From assembly GCF_018617385.1 (NCBI RefSeq), contig NZ_JACSKA010000012.1, forward strand, positions 1-18,249: 18,249 nucleotides of DNA, read 5' to 3'. The notes beneath the pieces were generated by a model. That model had not been told where the DNA came from, ran no database searches, and saw only the letters and a list, made by a program, of their open reading frames with translations. This document shows positions 1 to 7,615 of the stretch, piece after piece. The translations under genes were made by a program, and so were the position numbers. The DNA comes from Exiguobacterium sp018617385. GTDB taxonomy: Bacteria > Bacillota > Bacilli > Exiguobacteriales > Exiguobacteriaceae. The stretch's first letter is position 1. Each line of letters begins with the position of its first letter.

Positions 1-47
1 AAAGTAGTTGGGGGATCTCCCCCTGTGAGGATAGGACGTTGCCAGGC
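1..47 (+). rRNA. rrf: 5S rRNA, 3' end only (partial)
   Basis: The first 47 bases read like the last part of a Bacillus 5S rRNA: a G-run/C-run hairpin at 9-23, the GTGAGGATAGGACG stretch, and a terminal GTTGCCAGGC (38-47) that would be the 3' strand of helix I. The 5' part lies outside the window, so helix I pairing cannot be checked here. It is followed after 13 bases by a strong terminator, as expected for the end of an rRNA operon. In B. subtilis this position, upstream of guaB, is the end of rrnO. Confidence 0.87.
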
Positions 48-60
48 AACAACGCAGAGG

Positions 61-89
61 ACGACCGAGCATACGCTCGGTCGTTTTTT
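61..89 (+). terminator. rRNA operon terminator
   Basis: A perfect 10-bp stem (61-70 with 75-84) closes a 4-base ATAC loop and runs into T6. This is a classic intrinsic terminator ending the rRNA operon whose 5S tail opens the window. Confidence 0.93.
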
Positions 90-100
90 ACGTTCATAAT

Positions 101-150
101 GAAACCGAACTCCAGGATCTACTGATCCATACAATGAAATTCCGAACAAT
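101..150 (+). promoter_or_regulatory. PurBox-like sites upstream of guaB
   Basis: The stretch at 138-150, AATTCCGAACAAT, fits the Bacillus PurR box consensus AWWWCCGAACWWT at every position. A second CCGAAC core lies at 105-110 within GAAACCGAACTCC, in the same orientation 37 bp upstream. A third, weaker copy with one mismatch (AATTCTGAACTTT) is at 178-190. The consensus is recalled from the B. subtilis PurR regulon. PurR usually binds paired boxes, often inverted; here the visible boxes are direct repeats. I could not assign a convincing sigma-A promoter in this leader, so the geometry relative to the start site is unknown. Confidence 0.5.
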
Positions 151-296
151 TTGCAAATAACTTGAGTCAATGAACACAATTCTGAACTTTCTGAACATCG
201 GGAATTGAATTGCACTTTTGCGTTATACCTGTTACCATTACAGAAATATTTCGAAACAAAGATGTAGGTAGAACGAGAAAGGGGCCATCAATTTTT

Positions 297-1760
297 ATGT
301 GGGAAAATAAGTTTGCAAAAGAAGGTTTAACATTTGATGATGTATTACTCGTACCACGGTTTTCAAATGTTTTACCACGTGACGTTGATTTAAGCACGAA
401 GCTCTGTGAAGGACTCGAATTAAATATTCCAATCATCAGTGCCGGTATGGATACCGTCACTGAAGCCCCAATGGCGATCGCTATGGCCCGTCAAGGTGGT
501 TTAGGTGTCATTCACAAGAACATGTCGATGGAAATGCAGGCTGAGCACGTCGATCGCGTAAAGCGCTCAGAAAATGGTGTCATCACAAACCCGTTCTATT
601 TAACTCCAGACCGTCAAGTATATGATGCAGAATACTTGATGAGTAAGTACCGTATTTCGGGCGTTCCAATCGTCAACTCAGAAGAGGAGCGTCAATTGAT
701 CGGTATTTTAACGAATCGTGATCTTCGCTTCATCAAAGACTATTCGACGGTGATCAAAGATGTCATGACGACAGAGAACCTTATCACAGCAAAAGTCGGT
801 ACATCGCTTGAAGAAGCCGAGCGTATCCTTCATCAACATCGCATCGAGAAACTTCCACTTGTCGATGAGAACGGTGTATTGAAAGGTCTCATTACGACGA
901 AAGATATCGAGAAGGTCGAACAGTTCCCGAACGCAGCAAAAGATAAGCAAGGTCGTCTTCTTGTCGCAGCTGCAGTCGGTGTGACGAAAGACGCGGCCTC
1001 ACGTGCTCAAGTGTTGGTTGAAGCAGGTGTGGATGCACTGGTCATCGATACGGCACACGGTCACTCAGCTGGCGTACTTGAAAAGGTTCGTGAATTACGT
1101 GATATGTTCCCATCTCTTCCAATCATCGCAGGGAACGTGGCGACAGCAGAAGCGACACGTGCATTGATTGAAGCAGGAGCATCCGTCATTAAAGTTGGGA
1201 TTGGACCAGGCTCGATCTGTACGACACGTGTTGTCGCAGGTGTCGGTGTTCCACAAATCACAGCAGTCTATGATTGCGTGATGGAAGCGAAAGAGCACGG
1301 TGTCTCAGTCATCGCTGACGGTGGAATCAAGTACTCTGGTGATATCGTTAAAGCGATTGCCGCAGGAGCCAACGCAGTCATGCTCGGAAGCTTGCTCGCA
1401 GGTGTGAAAGAGAGCCCAGGTGAGATGGAAATCTACCAAGGTCGTCAATTCAAGACGTACCGTGGTATGGGATCGGAAGCATCGATGAAACGCGGAAGCC
1501 AAGACCGTTACTTCCAGGAAGCGGACAAAAAGTTCGTTCCAGAAGGTATCGAAGGTCGCGTCGCGTATCGCGGTGAACTGGCTGACACGGTCTATCAATT
1601 GATCGGTGGTCTTCGTTCAGGTATGGGGTATTGCGGCGCTGCCGACATTCGTGCCCTTCGTGAAGACACACAGTTCATTCGTATGACAGGTGCTGGACTC
1701 CAAGAGAGCCACCCACACGATGTCAACATCACAAAAGAAGCACCAAACTATTCACGTTAA
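297..1760 (+). CDS. guaB: IMP dehydrogenase GuaB
   Basis: The 487-residue product oxidises IMP to XMP with NAD, the committed step to guanine nucleotides. The ATG at 297 is chosen because it gives the family N-terminus MWENKFAKEGLTFDDVLLVP and follows a purine-rich AAAGGGG at 278-284. An in-frame upstream ATG at 210 would add 29 residues with no family match. The TIM-barrel catalytic core is interrupted by two CBS domains (about residues 95-210). The catalytic loop GPGSICTT puts the nucleophilic cysteine at residue 308, as in B. subtilis, and the flap region RGMGS and GMGYCG motifs are present. The length equals the usual 485-490. It is monocistronic, with a terminator just after the stop and PurR-like boxes upstream. 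Confidence 0.98.
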   Translation: MWENKFAKEGLTFDDVLLVPRFSNVLPRDVDLSTKLCEGLELNIPIISAGMDTVTEAPMAIAMARQGGLGVIHKNMSMEMQAEHVDRVKRSENGVITNPFYLTPDRQVYDAEYLMSKYRISGVPIVNSEEERQLIGILTNRDLRFIKDYSTVIKDVMTTENLITAKVGTSLEEAERILHQHRIEKLPLVDENGVLKGLITTKDIEKVEQFPNAAKDKQGRLLVAAAVGVTKDAASRAQVLVEAGVDALVIDTAHGHSAGVLEKVRELRDMFPSLPIIAGNVATAEATRALIEAGASVIKVGIGPGSICTTRVVAGVGVPQITAVYDCVMEAKEHGVSVIADGGIKYSGDIVKAIAAGANAVMLGSLLAGVKESPGEMEIYQGRQFKTYRGMGSEASMKRGSQDRYFQEADKKFVPEGIEGRVAYRGELADTVYQLIGGLRSGMGYCGAADIRALREDTQFIRMTGAGLQESHPHDVNITKEAPNYSR

Positions 1761-1763
1761 TGA

Positions 1764-1800
1764 AAAGCCGCCATCCTGTTCACTCAGGATGGCGGTTCTT
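1764..1800. terminator. Bidirectional terminator between guaB and the amylase gene
   Basis: An 11-bp perfect stem (1768-1778 with 1785-1795) has a 6-base loop, followed on + by TTCTTT and flanked on the other side by AAAAG, which reads as CTTTT on the minus strand. It lies between two convergent genes and overlaps the amylase stop codon, so it probably serves both. Confidence 0.85.
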
Positions 1801-4800
1801 TATTTGCGTTTCTCGACTAAAATGACAGTTCCTCCCTGATCTTGTGCAGGAAGTGAGACGGTCACCTTCCCGTCTTTTTGAACCGAGTATGACTTGCCGC
1901 TATAGCGGTCAATCAAAACGGTCTTCGCCTTATACGACGTCTTAAATGAAACGGTTTGTGCTTTCTCTTTCGTGTTCAATCCGACGAGAACGGACTGTTT
2001 GCCGTAGGCCCGTTCAAAGATCGAATAACCAGAAGTAGCATTCACAGCGACGGATGAACGCGTTCCTTTACTGAATACGTGAGAATAGTCTGCACGGATA
2101 TTCAATAGTTTCTGGTAATGCGTATGCATCGCTTTCCCTTCCCCTTTGACACGTGACCAGTCGAAGTCATAGCGGTTCTCGTTAAATTCACCTTTGTCCA
2201 TATCCCCTGCATGTTTACCAGATTGTCCGACCTCTTCTCCGTAATAGATGACCGGTTGACCTTTGGCCGTAATCTGAAGGGCAGCAGCGACCATTTGCTT
2301 GCCTGTGTCTCCACCTGCACGCGAGACGAGGAATCCATCTTCGTCATGGCTACTTAAGAATTGTCCAAGTGTTGCTTCATTCGATAATTGGTTATTCCGG
2401 TATTGGAGCGCTTTTTCTACATCTTCAATGTTGCCGTTTACGAATCGCTCGGCCTGGTATTTAAAATCGAAGTCGAGCAAGGAATCCATTTGACCACTTC
2501 TCAAATAGCCGCCTGTGTTGTTGATGCTGGCACCATAGTGTTCACCGATGAGTTTGAAATCTGGTTTGATTGTTGTCAGCTCATTTTTGAATGACTTCCA
2601 CGTCGTTGAATCCACATGTTTGACCGTATCGACACGGAAATAGTCAATCGTGTTTCCTTTTTTCGTTTTCGAACGTTTGATCCAATCGGTCTGCCATTTG
2701 ACCAATTGCTCCCGCACGGCCGCTTCCTCTGTCTTGAAATCAGGAAGACCGGACAAGGACATTCTGAGGTCGTCCCCGTCAACCGGATTCTCACGAATCA
2801 TGCCATCGAATACTTGGCGTTCCGCATCCGTCGGGAAATTCGTGACGTCTGAACTTGCACCTGGTTCCATGCCATAGCCTGGATGGTTCAAGACGACATC
2901 GACCATAATTTTGATGCCGCGCTTATGCGCCTCGTCAATGAGTTTATGGAATGCGGCCATATCTCCAAGATGTTCATCAAGTTTCTCAAAGTTTTTCGCC
3001 CAGTATCCGTGATATCCATATTGAGAACCGTCTTTCCCATAACGCAAATCCCAATCGATGTTATCCACAATCGGTGTGATCCAGATCGTATTGATGCCTA
3101 AGTCATCTAGATAATCGAGCTTTTTCGTGACACCCGCAAAATCCCCTCCGTGGTATGATTCCGGATGGTCTTTGTCGTAGTACTCACGGTTCGGATTATC
3201 ATTGGACACGTCCCCGTTATAGAAACGGTCGGTCAGCATGAAGTAGATTCGTGCCTCATCCCAATCAAAGGCTTGTTTCTCTTTCATCGATTTCGGAACG
3301 ACACGGATGGTGGTCTTCGAGCGATGGACATTTCCATATTGGTCGACGGCTGTGACAGAGAGCGTCTTGTTTCCTGGTTTGACCGTATCTTTCACCGCAA
3401 TGGTTTGTGCATTCAATGCACGGTCGATGTGCAACTTAGCGGGTCCACCGAGAGGTCGTGCATCGATGTAGAGTTCACGAAGCGTCACGCCCTTCGGTAA
3501 AGTTGGTTTCACCCGTAGGACGGCATTTTCGCGGGAACTAATCGCTTTTGGACTGACTGAGGAAGTGAGTTTGACGGTCGGTTGGCGATACTCGATTTGA
3601 GAAGCCTCAAAGTACGGATCCTTCACTTCAGTCGTCACCCCGTCTTTTGTGACGAGATACGTGTAATCATGAACGCCTTCAGGCAAGCGCACGGTGTGAC
3701 GGAACCATTCGTTTTCAGCCTCATACGTCATCGGATAAGTTTCACCATTGATTTTGAGTGCGACCTGTTCGATTTCAGTCATTTTTCCGGATTCATAGAG
3801 TGCTACATCGCGATAGAAGAAACTGATCCCGTCTGTACCGTACACCGGTCCGTTAATCGTCGGAACTTGATGGAACGTCCCTTTACCGCTTTCGACGCGG
3901 ACCTTCGTGACACGGTCTTCTCCAAGCGTGACGTATCTGTCTTCTCCGTATGCGTCCTTCACAGCCCAATCCGTTCCTTTTCGGATCACAAATCCGACTT
4001 TGGTGGCGTCTTGACCGACGGGAATTCGGAAGATGGCACCGTCCTCCGTGATACGATATGGATCAACTTGGCCGTCTTTTTTGCCGGTGCTCCACGTCCA
4101 CAAGTTCCAATCCGTATAATCTCCATCCGCGCGGACATATTTCATCTCGATATAACGAGTCGTTTCCCACGGATCGGCGAGCTTGGTTGCCGTTTTGAAC
4201 GAAGTCGTCAAGGCAGGGAGTGACGTGTTCGAAATCGTCCCGGTCACTGCGTCCGCTGGGATTGTCGCCGTATAGGACGTATCGAGGGCGAGTGCCTCTT
4301 TCGGCTGAAGTGTCACGGTCGAACCGTTCACTGTCACGTCGACCGGGATTTTTGTCTCTCCTTGTTGAAGCGTGACTGCTTCAGTATCGAGACGGACGGG
4401 TTCGTTGAACGTCCATGTGATTGGGGCAGACACATCCACGTCGATCGAGGCTGAAGCCGGGGTCACCGAAACGACCTCAAGCTGATCAATCGTCTCCACC
4501 CCATTTAACGTGAACGGGGCACTATACACAGATTGCGTCGACGGAGTAGCAGCGACGTTCCAGCTGTTCGCCAATTGGTTCGCCGCGTTACTTGGAATCG
4601 TATCGAACGCACCATGTTCTCCTGCATTATTGCCGCTCAATACAGTCAAGGCACGGACTTGGTCTCCATTGCTTAGACCGAGTAAGGAGAGCGGAATCTT
4701 TCCTTCGAATCCTTTCGTCCGGTCCACTGCAAAAGCCGCCCCGTTCAATTGGTTCAATTGTAAGAGAGGGGTATCCTGACCGGCCTTATAGAGGGCCGCC

Positions 4801-5222
4801 TCTTTGACTTTTTGATCGCCATCGACACGAACGAGAATATGATATTGTGGTGCCTTGTCGACGCCTGTAAAGTCGAATGGGTATCCGAGTGGATTTTTAG
4901 AGATGCCAGAATCCTCATCGTTAATTTGAAGGGCGATGTTAATGTATTGGCCATTGTCGCCCCAATTCGGGACATTGTTCGCATCTACATAAAAATAAAG
5001 ATGTTGGGCGTCGTTTTGTATGTATAAATCACCGACATCAAATCCTTGCCAACCTGTAGCCGGGGAAGTCGCGAGGGCTGGGATTGAAGTCCAGTCTGTT
5101 TTCGATCCATCAATCGTCATCGTGGTCGGTTCGGCCAATGCGTTCATCGGGACACCGGCTTGAATGAGTAATGCTCCGGAAAGAATCAGCGTCGAAGCCT
5201 GACGAGCGGTTGTTTTTTTCAT
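1800..5222 (-). CDS. Secreted multidomain alpha-amylase / pullulanase (GH13)
   Basis: This 1140-residue extracellular enzyme should cut alpha-1,4 and possibly alpha-1,6 bonds in starch, pullulan or glycogen. A Sec signal peptide (KK, hydrophobic stretch, ALA-E cleavage near residue 30) is followed by an N-terminal beta-rich domain (about 31-245, CBM9/glucodextranase-like by appearance), a Big_5/SbsA Ig-like domain (about 248-343), a CBM41-like pullulan-binding domain with the WNLWTW core (355-450), one or two further Ig-like or early-set domains (455-640), the GH13 barrel (about 653-1050) and a C-terminal beta domain. All four GH13 regions are seen: DVVLNH at 775-780, YFRVDTVKH with nucleophile D865, LIGEH with acid/base E894, and SSHD with D960. 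A good SD (GGAAGAGGTG) precedes the ATG. No LPXTG tail, SLH repeats or membrane anchor is seen, so it should be released. Exact bond specificity cannot be read from sequence. Confidence 0.93.
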   Translation of the reverse strand: MKKTTARQASTLILSGALLIQAGVPMNALAEPTTMTIDGSKTDWTSIPALATSPATGWQGFDVGDLYIQNDAQHLYFYVDANNVPNWGDNGQYINIALQINDEDSGISKNPLGYPFDFTGVDKAPQYHILVRVDGDQKVKEAALYKAGQDTPLLQLNQLNGAAFAVDRTKGFEGKIPLSLLGLSNGDQVRALTVLSGNNAGEHGAFDTIPSNAANQLANSWNVAATPSTQSVYSAPFTLNGVETIDQLEVVSVTPASASIDVDVSAPITWTFNEPVRLDTEAVTLQQGETKIPVDVTVNGSTVTLQPKEALALDTSYTATIPADAVTGTISNTSLPALTTSFKTATKLADPWETTRYIEMKYVRADGDYTDWNLWTWSTGKKDGQVDPYRITEDGAIFRIPVGQDATKVGFVIRKGTDWAVKDAYGEDRYVTLGEDRVTKVRVESGKGTFHQVPTINGPVYGTDGISFFYRDVALYESGKMTEIEQVALKINGETYPMTYEAENEWFRHTVRLPEGVHDYTYLVTKDGVTTEVKDPYFEASQIEYRQPTVKLTSSVSPKAISSRENAVLRVKPTLPKGVTLRELYIDARPLGGPAKLHIDRALNAQTIAVKDTVKPGNKTLSVTAVDQYGNVHRSKTTIRVVPKSMKEKQAFDWDEARIYFMLTDRFYNGDVSNDNPNREYYDKDHPESYHGGDFAGVTKKLDYLDDLGINTIWITPIVDNIDWDLRYGKDGSQYGYHGYWAKNFEKLDEHLGDMAAFHKLIDEAHKRGIKIMVDVVLNHPGYGMEPGASSDVTNFPTDAERQVFDGMIRENPVDGDDLRMSLSGLPDFKTEEAAVREQLVKWQTDWIKRSKTKKGNTIDYFRVDTVKHVDSTTWKSFKNELTTIKPDFKLIGEHYGASINNTGGYLRSGQMDSLLDFDFKYQAERFVNGNIEDVEKALQYRNNQLSNEATLGQFLSSHDEDGFLVSRAGGDTGKQMVAAALQITAKGQPVIYYGEEVGQSGKHAGDMDKGEFNENRYDFDWSRVKGEGKAMHTHYQKLLNIRADYSHVFSKGTRSSVAVNATSGYSIFERAYGKQSVLVGLNTKEKAQTVSFKTSYKAKTVLIDRYSGKSYSVQKDGKVTVSLPAQDQGGTVILVEKRK

Positions 5223-5261
5223 GAGGCACCTCTTCCTGTCAAATGTATTTGCACACTTTTA

Positions 5262-5275
5262 TGCAAACGTTTTCA
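5262..5275. promoter_or_regulatory. cre-like operator 2 (CcpA or MalR type)
   Basis: TGCAAACGTTTTCA matches the cre consensus TGWAANCGNTNWCA except at position 3. The central AAACGTTT is also typical of maltose-type LacI-family operators. It lies just downstream of the predicted start of the amylase transcript, a place where binding would block transcription. Confidence 0.55.
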
Positions 5276-5280
5276 AAAAT

Positions 5281-5309
5281 AGTTTAGCGGAACTTGAAAG
5301 CGCTCACAA
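5281..5309 (-). promoter_or_regulatory. Predicted sigma-A promoter of the amylase gene
   Basis: On the minus strand, TTGTGA (5304-5309) and TAAACT (5281-5286) are separated by exactly 17 bases. Each hexamer matches 4 of 6 consensus positions. The site lies 58 bases upstream of the start codon and carries a cre site inside it, which supports it being the real promoter. Confidence 0.5.
5295..5308. promoter_or_regulatory. cre operator 1 (catabolite repression)
   Basis: TGAAAGCGCTCACA matches the CcpA cre consensus TGWAANCGNTNWCA at all fixed positions. It overlaps the -35 hexamer and spacer of the predicted amylase promoter, so binding of CcpA/HPr-Ser-P would block RNA polymerase when glucose is plentiful. 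That regulation is inferred from the site and from other Bacillales amylase genes. Confidence 0.75.
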
Positions 5310-5320
5310 TATGTTTTTGC

Positions 5321-5362
5321 AAAAATAATAAACCGCCTCTCCTATTTTGAAAGGAGAAGCGG
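5321..5362 (-). terminator. Terminator after the sortase gene
   Basis: On the minus strand an 11-bp stem (5352-5362 with 5333-5343, one G-T or mismatch) is followed by a T-rich run, TTTATTATTTTT. It begins directly after the sortase stop codon, separating the pdxR-sortase transcript from the amylase gene. Confidence 0.8.
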
Positions 5363-5983
5363 TCAAGAGGATGGAGCGACGAGCTTTCCTTTTACAATCA
5401 GGCGCTCTGTCGTATCGAACGTACACGTGATTAACGTGATGGTTGGGGTGGAGGTGTCATCTAATACATCGACTCGTTCAGGAGAAACGGTTTCAAGCGA
5501 AGTGACTACGTACTCGTACGTTTGCGCTTCATCCTGAAGGTAGATCGTCGCACCGACCTCGATTTCATGGAGCGGTCCGAATAGAGCGGTCGCTCGTTGT
5601 AAATAGTGGCCGGCGAGCGCATAGTTCCCTTTGCCCATCTCTTGTTCAGGATGCATCGTTCCGGCGCCTACCGCGAGACTTTCATTGTCCAATCCTTTCA
5701 TGATGGGAAGTTTCAGTGAGACATCGGGAATCGAAATCACACCGATTGTCGGCAAATCATGAAACCGATTGCGCGCTTGTAGGACGTCCGATACAGAGAG
5801 TGGACTGACGGCTTTGAAATCATAGCTTGGATCCAATTCGCTCTCTTCTTGAAATTCCATCTGTTCTATCACGTATTCACTCGTCGAACTAGCAATGGCA
5901 TTTTTCCAAATCGGACTCGTCAAAAAGAGGACGCCGCTCCCGATGAGTAAAAGTCCGATGAACCATCGGATACGTCGATTCAT
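5363..5983 (-). CDS. Class A-like sortase
   Basis: The 206-residue product is a membrane-anchored cysteine transpeptidase that joins LPXTG-type proteins to the cell wall. It has a basic N-terminus (MNRRIRW) and one membrane helix (about 7-24), then the sortase beta-barrel. The catalytic set is complete: H126 in YALAGH, C187 in TLITC, R194 in TTERL. The GNYALAGH, LFGPL and GATIYL pattern is closest to class A enzymes such as Listeria SrtA; class D is the alternative. The start at 5983 has a perfect AAGGAGG SD; an in-frame ATG nine codons upstream has none. The start overlaps the stop of the regulator gene by 4 bases (ATGA), so the two are translationally coupled. No LPXTG substrate lies in the window. 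Confidence 0.93.
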   Translation of the reverse strand: MNRRIRWFIGLLLIGSGVLFLTSPIWKNAIASSTSEYVIEQMEFQEESELDPSYDFKAVSPLSVSDVLQARNRFHDLPTIGVISIPDVSLKLPIMKGLDNESLAVGAGTMHPEQEMGKGNYALAGHYLQRATALFGPLHEIEVGATIYLQDEAQTYEYVVTSLETVSPERVDVLDDTSTPTITLITCTFDTTERLIVKGKLVAPSS

Positions 5984-7383
5984 GATTTTCCTCCTTTTGC
6001 AACTGCCCACGCAACCATCAACTGCTCAATCACGTCAGGTAACGTCGACTCAGACAAATGCGCAAACCCGAACAGAAATTGCTTGTGGGAGTCCGGATGC
6101 ACGATGCGATAGTCGTTCATGGATTTAATGGCGATTCCCGCGGATTCGGCGGACTGCTTCAATTCTTGTTCCGTTCGCTCGGTGGCGATGGTCAACACGA
6201 CGTGCAGTCCGGCACTTGCTCCGGTCACGGTGACGGTCGGTTCGAATGGTCGGAAGGCAGCGAGGACACTTTCTAACTTACGACGGTATATTTTTCGCAT
6301 CCGGTTCAAATGCTTTTCAAAGTCACCGCTCGACATGAATAGGGCCAACGTTTGTTGTTCGAACCGGGGAACGCTACAGGTGAAATACCGGTGTCGTTCC
6401 CGATAACGGTTTAATAAAGGTGTCGGTAAGACCATATAGCCGATGCGTAAGGATGGCATGAGAGATTTTGAAAACGTACTGATGTAGATGACCCGTTCAT
6501 TCGGGTCTATGCTCTGCAGGGACGGGATCGGCTTGCCGCTATAGCGAAACTCGCTGTCGTAATCGTCTTCGATGATATACGTCTGATGGACGAGTGCCCA
6601 ATTTAACAAACGTTGTCTTCGACTGACGGACAGGACGGTCCCTGTCGGAAATTGATGAGCAGGTGTGACATATAGTGCATCGATTGCATGACGCTCGAGC
6701 TCATTCACACAAACACCACTATCGTCTACCGGAATCGGAATCGATGTGCGTCCTTGTTGCTCGAACAACAGGCGCGTGAGCGGATAGCCAGGGTCTTCGA
6801 TTCCGAAAATAGACGAGTCCGGTAAGAGATTCAAGAGCTGTGGCAACAGCTGTTCCGTTCCGGAGCCGACGATGATCTGTTCTGGTGAGCACTGTACGCC
6901 GCGAGAGTGATAAAGATACGTAGCGATTTCTTGACGCAATTCTAGATCTCCTTGAACAGAACCTAACGCAAGTAATTCATGATTCACGTCATCGACGACA
7001 TGTTTGATATGTCGCTTCCACCGTTCAAACGGGAAGGCAGTCGTGTCGATTTGACTCGGGGAAACATCATAAGCATACGTCTTTCGTGGAGGTGCCGGGG
7101 CGATGGTGCTACTCGAGCGCCGGACGTACAGCTCCTCTTGTGGTAACACATAAAATCCTTTTCGAGGAATGGATTCGATGTATCCTTCGGCGAGTAACTG
7201 GGCATATGCGAACTCGACCGTTGTCTGCGACACATCTAAAAATTGAGAGAGCTTACGCTTCGAAGGTAATTTAGTTCCTGTTTTTAACGTATCGTCGAGG
7301 ATGGCATCCCGAATGTGTTTGTACAATTGCTCGTAAAGCGGGATGGACGACTCTTGATCAAGCGATAAGGTAAGCATGTCCAT
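5980..7383 (-). CDS. pdxR: MocR-family transcription regulator, probable PdxR
   Basis: This 467-residue protein is a fusion of a GntR-type winged helix (about residues 8-80, with PSKRKLSQ and the YIE...RKGFYV wing) and a fold-type I aminotransferase-like domain (about 105-460). The PLP-binding signature is intact: IEDDYDSEFRY (271-281), and STFSKS with the Schiff-base lysine at K306. MocR proteins use PLP as an effector rather than for catalysis. The gene is divergent from pdxST, the arrangement of PdxR in Listeria and Bacillus clausii, so it most likely activates PLP synthesis and represses itself. AAAGTGGTC-type boxes lie in the intergenic region. The ATG at 7383 has a fair SD (AAAGGAA). 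The gene overlaps the sortase start by 4 bases and is preceded by a small ORF. Confidence 0.88.
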   Translation of the reverse strand: MDMLTLSLDQESSIPLYEQLYKHIRDAILDDTLKTGTKLPSKRKLSQFLDVSQTTVEFAYAQLLAEGYIESIPRKGFYVLPQEELYVRRSSSTIAPAPPRKTYAYDVSPSQIDTTAFPFERWKRHIKHVVDDVNHELLALGSVQGDLELRQEIATYLYHSRGVQCSPEQIIVGSGTEQLLPQLLNLLPDSSIFGIEDPGYPLTRLLFEQQGRTSIPIPVDDSGVCVNELERHAIDALYVTPAHQFPTGTVLSVSRRQRLLNWALVHQTYIIEDDYDSEFRYSGKPIPSLQSIDPNERVIYISTFSKSLMPSLRIGYMVLPTPLLNRYRERHRYFTCSVPRFEQQTLALFMSSGDFEKHLNRMRKIYRRKLESVLAAFRPFEPTVTVTGASAGLHVVLTIATERTEQELKQSAESAGIAIKSMNDYRIVHPDSHKQFLFGFAHLSESTLPDVIEQLMVAWAVAKGGKS

Positions 7384-7401
7384 GGTGTGACGTTCCTTTC
7401 T

Positions 7402-7515
7402 TTATGAACCAAAAAAGAAGTAGAGCATAAACCCAAGAATGATGATGAAAGAGACGATCCCGGGTGTACCGAATGAGGCACGATGACCCCCATCAAACGA
7501 ATCACGGTTTAATAT
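7402..7515 (-). CDS. Small membrane protein, 37 codons, apparent ATA start
   Basis: A reading frame of 37 codons ends in TAA 18 bases before pdxR on the same strand. The product would have a polar, glycine-rich start (NRDSFDGGHRASFGTPG) and one hydrophobic helix (IVSFIIILGFMLYFFF) ending in GS. An excellent AAAGGAGG (7523-7530) sits 7 bases before codon ATA at 7515-7513, and no ATG, GTG or TTG occurs at that distance. The only other in-frame initiator is a TTG eight codons upstream, which has no SD and would place the AGGAGG inside the gene. Either AUA is used or the region carries a base change. The protein resembles the one-helix small membrane proteins common in Bacillales, but I do not recognise a family and assign no function. 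Confidence 0.6.
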   Translation of the reverse strand: MLNRDSFDGGHRASFGTPGIVSFIIILGFMLYFFFGS

Positions 7516-7574
7516 ACGTATTCCTCCTTTATACTTCAACAGGTTCGGGATAGATGAAATGGAGTCCTTTATTT

Positions 7575-7615
7575 AAACTGACCACTTTAAATAATAAGAA
7601 ACTGACACTTTTAAT
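7575..7615. promoter_or_regulatory. Tandem PdxR-type boxes in the pdxR-pdxS intergenic region
   Basis: Two direct repeats 24 bp apart start with AAACTGAC (7575-7582 and 7599-7606). The first reads AAAGTGGTC on the minus strand (7588-7580), close to the AAAGTGGWC motif recalled for PdxR in other Gram-positives. The second is AAAGTGTC, lacking one G. They sit upstream of the pdxS -10 and downstream of the predicted pdxR start, a position that fits activation of pdxST and autorepression. Confidence 0.5.

Noticed and set aside
210..296. Extended N-terminus of GuaB from an upstream in-frame ATG
   Set aside because: The extra 29 residues have no family counterpart and the ATG at 210 has no SD; the 297 start gives the canonical MWENKF start.
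3582..4223. A 213-codon open frame on + inside the amylase gene
   Set aside because: It lies wholly antisense to a gene with intact GH13 motifs, and its predicted protein resembles no family I know; it is a shadow of codon bias.
1800..5983. The sortase might anchor the neighbouring amylase to the wall
   Set aside because: The amylase ends in a beta domain (…VILVEKRK) with no LPXTG-like motif, hydrophobic segment and positive tail. A terminator and a separate cre-controlled promoter also split the two genes.
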